From NCBI GenBank assembly GCA_965234325.1, contig OZ248416.1, positions 186,001 through 250,000 of the forward strand: a stretch of DNA of 64,000 bases. Direction: 5' to 3'. The notes below the pieces were generated by a model, which made no database searches, was not told the origin of the DNA, and saw only the letters and a program-made list of their open reading frames with translations. The position numbers and the translations under genes were made by a program. Positions 59,595 to 64,000 of the stretch are shown piece after piece; positions within the stretch are counted from its first letter, which is position 1, and each line of letters starts with the position of its first letter. This stretch comes from Limnohabitans kasalickyi (GTDB lineage: Bacteria > Pseudomonadota > Gammaproteobacteria > Burkholderiales > Burkholderiaceae_C).

Positions 59595-60326
59595 ATGCGT
59601 GCTCTTCAAGCCCTTTGGAAATTCATCCGCGTTTTGGCGTGGGTGGTGCGTGGCTATGTGATCGTTCGCTGGACGTTTGCCAAACTCAGTGATGAGCAAC
59701 AGGCCCGCTATGTCGAAGTGTGGGCGCGCGGCATGTTGGCTGTCATGGGTATTCAGGTGCGCGTGAAAGGCCACCCTGCCAAAGGGCCTGTGCTGATGGC
59801 AGCCAATCACATCTCATGGCTTGACATTTTGGTGATGCACGCCGCATGCCATTGCCGCTTTGTGGCGAAGTCTGAGATTCGCGCTTGGCCCGTGGTGGGT
59901 GTACTCACAACAGGGGGTGGGTCGCTGTATATCGAACGTTCGTCTAACCGTGATGCCATGCGCGTGGTCCACCAAATGGCGGACGCCTTGCGTCAAGGTC
60001 AAGTGCTGGCCGTGTTCCCCGAAGGCGGCACAGGAGATGGCGTGAGTTTGTTGCCTTTTCATGCCAATCTGTTGCAAGCGGCCATCTCAGCCGATGCGCC
60101 GATTCAGCCTATTGCCTTGCAATTTTTAGAAGCGCGAACCGGCCAGCACAGCTTTGCACCTTGCTATCACGACCATGACACGCTGGTGAGCTCTTTGTGG
60201 CGTACTCTGTGCGCCCCGCCGCTGTTGGCGCAAGTCCGCTACGGTGACACCCAAATGGCCAATGGCCGCAACCGCCGTGTGTGGGCCCTAGACCTGCAAG
60301 CGACAGTGGCAGATTTACGCAACTGA
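59595..60326 (+). CDS. plsC: 1-acylglycerol-3-phosphate O-acyltransferase (PlsC family)
   Basis: 243 residues. N-terminal hydrophobic stretch, catalytic NHISWLD (the H-x4-D box) near residue 74, and FPEGGTGDG. It makes phosphatidic acid from lysophosphatidic acid at the inner membrane. It begins 13 nt after pyrC' and ends just before the ArsR gene. Confidence 0.92.
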   Translation: MRALQALWKFIRVLAWVVRGYVIVRWTFAKLSDEQQARYVEVWARGMLAVMGIQVRVKGHPAKGPVLMAANHISWLDILVMHAACHCRFVAKSEIRAWPVVGVLTTGGGSLYIERSSNRDAMRVVHQMADALRQGQVLAVFPEGGTGDGVSLLPFHANLLQAAISADAPIQPIALQFLEARTGQHSFAPCYHDHDTLVSSLWRTLCAPPLLAQVRYGDTQMANGRNRRVWALDLQATVADLRN

Positions 60327-60340
60327 TAAGCTCTTTACCC

Positions 60341-60775
60341 ATGGCAAGCCTTTCACCTACCAAAACCAAAGTTGCGGCACGACCTCTTGCAGCAAAAAAG
60401 ACGGCGGCAAAAACGGTGAAGACCGTTGCCAAGAAAGTCACAAGCGCCAAAGCGCAAGCCGCTTCAGATCAAGAAAACTTGGACCTCATGTTTTCTCTGG
60501 CCGCAGAAACGTTTCGCGTCATGTCTGCACCCATGCGCTTGAAAATCATCAACAGCTTGTGCACCGAAGAAAAGAATGTCGGTCAGTTGCTGGCCGAGAT
60601 TGACACCACCCAACCCAATATGTCGCAGCATCTGAACACCTTGTTCAAGGCGAAGATTTTGGGTCGCCGCCGTGAAGGTGTGCAAATTTATTACCGCATC
60701 ATCAACGACCGGGTTGTTACCTTATGCCGCGCCGTGTGCACCCAAATTGCCATCGACAGCGACATCGCCCATTGA
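60341..60775 (+). CDS. ArsR/SmtB-family regulator with a basic N-terminal tail
   Basis: 144 residues from the ATG at 60341. Winged helix at about 50-128 (PMRLKIINSLCTEEKNVGQLLAEI, TQPNMSQHLNTLFKAKILGRRREG). Residues 8-42 are a Lys/Ala/Thr-rich histone-H1-like extension (KKTAAKTVKTVAKKVTSAK). Cysteines Cys74, Cys129 and Cys133 are placed roughly like the sulfide-sensing cysteines of SqrR/BigR (first in helix 2, second at the C-terminus). The convergent dsrE-fccBA genes deal with sulfide, so a persulfide switch is plausible but not proven. Confidence 0.85.
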   Translation: MASLSPTKTKVAARPLAAKKTAAKTVKTVAKKVTSAKAQAASDQENLDLMFSLAAETFRVMSAPMRLKIINSLCTEEKNVGQLLAEIDTTQPNMSQHLNTLFKAKILGRRREGVQIYYRIINDRVVTLCRAVCTQIAIDSDIAH

Positions 60776-61207
60776 TCAGGGTTTGAGGTAGACGTAGCCT
60801 TCTTTGGCTTGCAAACGGGCCACTTCGGCCACGCCAGAGGGCACGATCTTGGCGTCCATCGAGACTTTATTGGCGTCGATGTTGCGTGAGATCAATGTGT
60901 TGTTGCACACCCTGAATTGCACGCCTTTGCCGCTTAAGTCGCTGACCACGCCACTGAACTCACGGCCTTTGCTGTCTTTGGCACCATCCAGTAAAAAGTC
61001 GATGCCCAAGCCGTGTGTGACCACCACAATTTTGGCGCTGGGGTCGGCACTCAGGTGGTTGCGCACATTGCCCAAAATGCCCGCAGCCGTTTCCACGCCC
61101 GTGTTGACGTGGTAGACGACTTTGATGTCTTGGGCATGCACAGCGCCAAAGCTCAATGCCAATATCAAGCTGGCAAATGCGTGTGAAATGTATTTGAGGA
61201 TGTTCAT
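60776..61207 (-). CDS. periplasmic DsrE-family protein
   Basis: 143 residues from the ATG at 61207 (a GTG at 61222 overlaps the preceding stop and is less likely). Signal peptide up to FGAVHAQ, then a DsrE fold (IKVVYHVNTGVETAAGILGNVRNHL, IVVVTHGLGIDFLL, VQFRVCNNTLISRNI) with one conserved Cys near residue 104. DsrE-like proteins carry sulfur as a Cys persulfide. It is the last gene of the fccA-fccB-dsrE run. Confidence 0.85.
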   Translation of the reverse strand: MNILKYISHAFASLILALSFGAVHAQDIKVVYHVNTGVETAAGILGNVRNHLSADPSAKIVVVTHGLGIDFLLDGAKDSKGREFSGVVSDLSGKGVQFRVCNNTLISRNIDANKVSMDAKIVPSGVAEVARLQAKEGYVYLKP

Positions 61208-61218
61208 GCGGCGTATTT

Positions 61219-62505
61219 TCACATCAGGCTGTCAGCCCAAATGTTTTGAGCCCAGTTCCACGCGTAAATGCCTTCGAGCTCGTTAGGGGCTGGTGATACA
61301 CCGCCAGAACCAGGTACGGTTTTGTAGGTCTTGTCTTTGGCGTCGTACTGGTGGACCGACGCGACATGCACCACCAGTTTGTCGTTCACAAAGCTGTAGC
61401 AGGTGTTGCTGAGGAAGGGTGCAGGATTCACCGGCATGTCGGACAGTTCTGCCACGATAGCCGCTGCGGTGACCTTGCCATGCGAGTTGGCCATGTGGCC
61501 AGACTTGGGCATGAGCGGTGCAATCATGATCGAGTCGCCAATGACGTGAATGTCTTTGGCTTGTGTGGACTCGAAGGTTTGGTAGTGCACGCCGCACCAA
61601 CGGGCGTTGACGTTGGCCAAGTTCGACTGGACGGCGATGCCACCCGCACGCATCGTAGGCAATACGTTCAGAACGTTCGCTTTGATGTCGTTTTGAATTT
61701 CGAATTTCAAAGTGTTGGTCTTCGCATCAACTGCCACGATTTTGTGCTGTGGCACGTATTCCAAGATGCCCTTATAGTTGTCGGCCCAGAATTTTTTGAA
61801 CAGTGGCCCTTTGGATGTGACGTCTTGGTTGGCATCCAAGATCAGCACTTTGGATTTAGGCTTGTGTTGCTTGAAGTAATGGGCCACTTGGCTGGCACGC
61901 TCGTAAGGGCCTGGAGGGCAGCGGTAGGGGGCCTCTGGGATGGTGATCGCGAAAACCCCGCCATCGTCCATGGCTTCGAGTTGCTTGCGCAGGGCCAGCG
62001 TTTCAGGTCCGCCCTTCCAAGCTTGCAAAATTTGGCCGGAGGCTTGCGCTTCTTTCAGACCTTCGATGGTGTTGAACATCAGGTCGATGCCAGGCGACAT
62101 GATCAGCTTGTCGTAGCGAATGGTGGGGCCGCTGGCCAAGGTGACGGTTTTTTTGAGGGGATCCACGCTGGCGACATAGTCGCGCACGATGTTCACGCCG
62201 TGCTTGCCCGAAAGCTTGTCGTAGGGTGTGGTGATGTCGGCCATGGTCTTGCTGCCACCGATCACCAAGTTGGAGATGGGGCAGGACACAAATGCTCCAC
62301 TGGGCTCGATCATGGTGACATCGATTTGGTAATTCGACAACATGCGAACGTATTTGGCGGCAGTCGCGCCACCGTAGCCGCCACCCACCACGATCACACG
62401 CGCTTTTTCGGGTACACGACCGACGGATGCGCAACCCACCATGCTGCCAAGTGCGCCAAAAGAACCAAGCGCCAGTGAGGCTTGAACAAAACTACGACGT
62501 TTCAT
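61219..62505 (-). CDS. fccB: flavocytochrome c sulfide dehydrogenase flavoprotein (FccB-like)
   Basis: 428 residues. N-terminal MKRRSFVQASLALGSFGALG is a Tat-type signal with a lipobox-like LGSMVGCAS. FAD loop VIVVGGGYGGATAAKYVR. Cys75 (VSCPISN) fits the FAD-attaching Cys of FccB, while Cys196 (YRCPPGPYE) and Cys369 (SNTCYSF) fit the redox disulfide. The C-terminal FCSD-like domain (NELEGIYAWNWAQNIWADSLM) is complete. It oxidises sulfide to sulfur and passes electrons to the cytochrome encoded just upstream. Confidence 0.92.
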   Translation of the reverse strand: MKRRSFVQASLALGSFGALGSMVGCASVGRVPEKARVIVVGGGYGGATAAKYVRMLSNYQIDVTMIEPSGAFVSCPISNLVIGGSKTMADITTPYDKLSGKHGVNIVRDYVASVDPLKKTVTLASGPTIRYDKLIMSPGIDLMFNTIEGLKEAQASGQILQAWKGGPETLALRKQLEAMDDGGVFAITIPEAPYRCPPGPYERASQVAHYFKQHKPKSKVLILDANQDVTSKGPLFKKFWADNYKGILEYVPQHKIVAVDAKTNTLKFEIQNDIKANVLNVLPTMRAGGIAVQSNLANVNARWCGVHYQTFESTQAKDIHVIGDSIMIAPLMPKSGHMANSHGKVTAAAIVAELSDMPVNPAPFLSNTCYSFVNDKLVVHVASVHQYDAKDKTYKTVPGSGGVSPAPNELEGIYAWNWAQNIWADSLM

Positions 62506-62518
62506 GATGAATCCTTAA

Positions 62519-62854
62519 TTAACGCTTGATGGAAGCGTAGTAGCTAGCAATGGTGTCGATTTGGGCATCGGTCAAGCCCTTGGTGATCTGATGCATCACC
62601 GTCGCAGGGCGTGTGCCATTTTTAAAGGCTTGCATTTGCTGCACGTGGTAGTCCTTGGGCATGCCTGCCAGAGCGGGAATAGCTGACCCCTCGACGGTAC
62701 GTCCTTCGGTGCCGTGGCAATTGGCACACATGGCTGCGGTGGCGCGGTTGTTGAGTTGCGTGGCTTTGTCTTCGGCGTATGCATTTACGCTCAAACCCAC
62801 GGAAAAGACTGTCGCAGCGAGTAAACGCAGCAAGTGGGAATGTGTTTTTTTCAT
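62519..62854 (-). CDS. fccA: cytochrome c subunit of sulfide dehydrogenase (FccA-like)
   Basis: 111 residues with a signal peptide ending near AYAED (residue 28). Single heme c site Cys43-Ala-Asn-Cys46-His47. The axial Met is likely in VMHQITKGLTDAQID. It is a class I cytochrome c that accepts electrons from FccB. It is monoheme, unlike the diheme FccA of Allochromatium. It is the first gene of the minus-strand fccA-fccB-dsrE operon. Confidence 0.88.
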   Translation of the reverse strand: MKKTHSHLLRLLAATVFSVGLSVNAYAEDKATQLNNRATAAMCANCHGTEGRTVEGSAIPALAGMPKDYHVQQMQAFKNGTRPATVMHQITKGLTDAQIDTIASYYASIKR

Positions 62855-63169
62855 CGTGACCTCGTTGAAGAGAGAAAATCAATCAGTGATCGGTAATATA
62901 TCCAGAATGACAAAACGCCTGCACGGGGTTTACCCAGTGTTGGTGCGCTCATCCAGTTGAAAAACTATAGCTTAAGAATTTGAATTCGTTGTCTGTCCTA
63001 CCCCTGCATCCATGTCGGTGAACTGATGGGGCGCGCATTGAAGCGGGATGCGTAGGGTCTGCTTCATATGATTTAGTTGTTGCTTATATTTAGTCTATGC
63101 TATGCGCTCTGGCATACGTATAACTTGGTACAGATCAAGTCCAATACCGCGGCCTCTTTGGGAGAAGTG
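62855..63169. other. intergenic region between fccA and the divergent MBL gene
   Basis: 315 bases holding the promoters of two divergent genes. I find no ArsR-type ATTC-N8-GAAT operator, no strong -35/-10 pair and no RNA gene. A GGAGA ribosome site at 63161-63165 serves the gene to the right. Weak TATGC...GCATA symmetry lies around 63095-63115. Confidence 0.4.
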
Positions 63170-64000
63170 ATGTTGAAAGCACCGTTTTTTCGTTTTCTAA
63201 GCGTGGTTTTGTGGCTGTGTTGCGCTGGCTTGGTCACTGCTTCGTATGCTGAAGTGCCACGAACGCAAGTGGCTTCACCCCAACCTCTGATGCAGGCCAA
63301 GCAAGTTGTGCCCAACGTGTACTACGTCCAGGGCGCTTCCGAAATGGGGTCGTCTGCTAATCAAAACTTCATTTCTAACGCTGGATTTGTGGTCACGCCT
63401 GCGGGGGTGGTGGTGGTTGACGCTTTGGGTTCGCCAGAACTTGCGCGTCGCTTGTTGGCTGAAATCGCCAAGGTGACAAATAAGCCCATTCACACCGTAG
63501 TGCTGACGCATTACCACGCTGATCACATTTACGGTTTGCAAGTGTTCAAAGAGGTGGGTGCACGCATCGTGGCGCATGGCGCTGCGCGCGAGTACCTCAC
63601 CTCAGACACGGCGCGTTTGCGCTTGGACATTTCACGTCAAGAGCTTTGGCCGTGGGTAGACGAGAAAACCCGCTTGGTACCTGCCGACGAATGGTTGATC
63701 ACATCCAAAATGCTCGTTGTGGGTGGCGTGCGCTTTGACATTCAACCGGTCGGACCATCCCATACTGCCGAAGACTTGGTGGTCTACTTGCCAAAACAGA
63801 AGGTATTGTTTGCAGGCGACTTGGTGTTTCGAAATCGCATTCCATTTGTGGGCCAAGCAGACAGCCGCCATTGGATAGATGCTATGGAAAACTTGCTCCA
63901 ATTTGATACCCGATGGGTAGTTCCAGGTCATGGCCCTATCTCCAACGATCCCAAGGGGGATATGACATTGACGCGCGATTACTTGATCTATTTGCGCGAA
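63170..64000 (+). CDS. secreted metallo-beta-lactamase-fold hydrolase (SoxH-like), 3' truncated by window
   Basis: 277 codons open to the window edge with no stop; GGAGA precedes the ATG at 63170. A signal peptide ends near residue 27 (TASYAEVP). The zinc motif is THYHADH (His114, His116, Asp118, His119), with His198 in PSHTAED, Asp217 in AGDLVF and His254 in PGHGP. Related proteins in sulfur-oxidation and quinoprotein clusters (SoxH, quinoprotein-relay zinc hydrolases) are exported too. Next to the fcc genes it may act on a sulfur compound (inference). Its C-terminus lies beyond 64000. Confidence 0.85.
   Translation, partial: MLKAPFFRFLSVVLWLCCAGLVTASYAEVPRTQVASPQPLMQAKQVVPNVYYVQGASEMGSSANQNFISNAGFVVTPAGVVVVDALGSPELARRLLAEIAKVTNKPIHTVVLTHYHADHIYGLQVFKEVGARIVAHGAAREYLTSDTARLRLDISRQELWPWVDEKTRLVPADEWLITSKMLVVGGVRFDIQPVGPSHTAEDLVVYLPKQKVLFAGDLVFRNRIPFVGQADSRHWIDAMENLLQFDTRWVVPGHGPISNDPKGDMTLTRDYLIYLRE

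Noticed and set aside
61351..62478. 375-residue plus-strand frame over fccB
   Set aside because: The minus strand encodes a complete FccB with redox cysteines; the plus frame has no motif.

Overview
The window reads as chromosome of a betaproteobacterium of the order Burkholderiales, most likely Comamonadaceae. The evidence is gene order and protein character: dusB-fis-purH, hemL-thiD facing a rubredoxin gene, yqgE-ruvX-pyrR-pyrB-pyrC'-plsC, ubiH-type monooxygenase next to dsbC, and the fabI / MaoC-Pta fusion / ackA trio. This is inferred from the sequence alone. I see no insertion sequence, prophage, CRISPR array or rRNA. One tRNA gene is present.

Layout. (1) 1-8.3 kb: part of a flagellar locus (fliJ, fliO, fliP, fliQ, fliR, flhB) with a convergent methyltransferase-like gene between fliJ and fliO. 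Three unfamiliar genes follow flhB: a membrane protein with a SPOR domain, an acidic protein, and a coiled-coil membrane protein with a TolA-like Ala/Glu/Lys tail. A convergent coiled-coil gene ends the region. (2) 8.5-14.1 kb: Nudix hydrolase, FabI, MaoC-phosphotransacetylase fusion, acetate kinase, and a voltage-gated-type ion channel. (3) 14.2-29.0 kb: a thirteen-gene, almost entirely translationally coupled operon headed by a GntR/HutC regulator whose promoter carries a perfect 8+8 bp inverted repeat. It encodes a LivKHMGF-type ABC importer, a Bug/TctC periplasmic binding protein, an aconitase/isopropylmalate-dehydratase-like pair, an ATP-dependent hydantoinase/oxoprolinase pair, an isochorismatase-fold protein, a fumarate-reductase-like flavoprotein and a PrpB/dimethylmalate-lyase-like enzyme. 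I think this is the best candidate for an undescribed catabolic system. A testable reading is opening of a lactam or cyclic imide, then redox conversion and hydration of an alkyl-substituted dicarboxylate, then cleavage of the resulting malate to pyruvate plus a short carboxylate.

(4) 29-34 kb: TerC-like membrane protein, tRNA-Met with its terminator, an orphan MASE1-like membrane protein, and a two-component group (single-domain receiver, HD-GYP response regulator, histidine kinase). (5) 33.8-37.3 kb: phenylacetate-type genes (enoyl-CoA hydratase, paaG, paaI, paaK) around a TetR-type palindrome resembling a PaaR operator. (6) 37.3-56 kb: housekeeping genes (M61 peptidase, DsbC, UbiH-type monooxygenase, MOSC protein, YchF, DusB, Fis, PurH, RhlE, HemL, ThiD, rubredoxin, photolyase), interrupted by a hicAB toxin-antitoxin pair with its own operator-like repeat and by a class V aminotransferase.

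(7) 55.7-60.3 kb: AlgH/YqgE, RuvX, PyrR, PyrB, a dihydroorotase homologue that has lost its metal-binding histidines (PyrC'), and PlsC. (8) 60.3-64.0 kb: a sulfur-oxidation set: an ArsR-type regulator with a histone-like basic tail, a periplasmic DsrE-like protein, a FccB-like sulfide dehydrogenase flavoprotein, its cytochrome c, and a divergent secreted metallo-beta-lactamase-fold hydrolase that runs off the end of the window.
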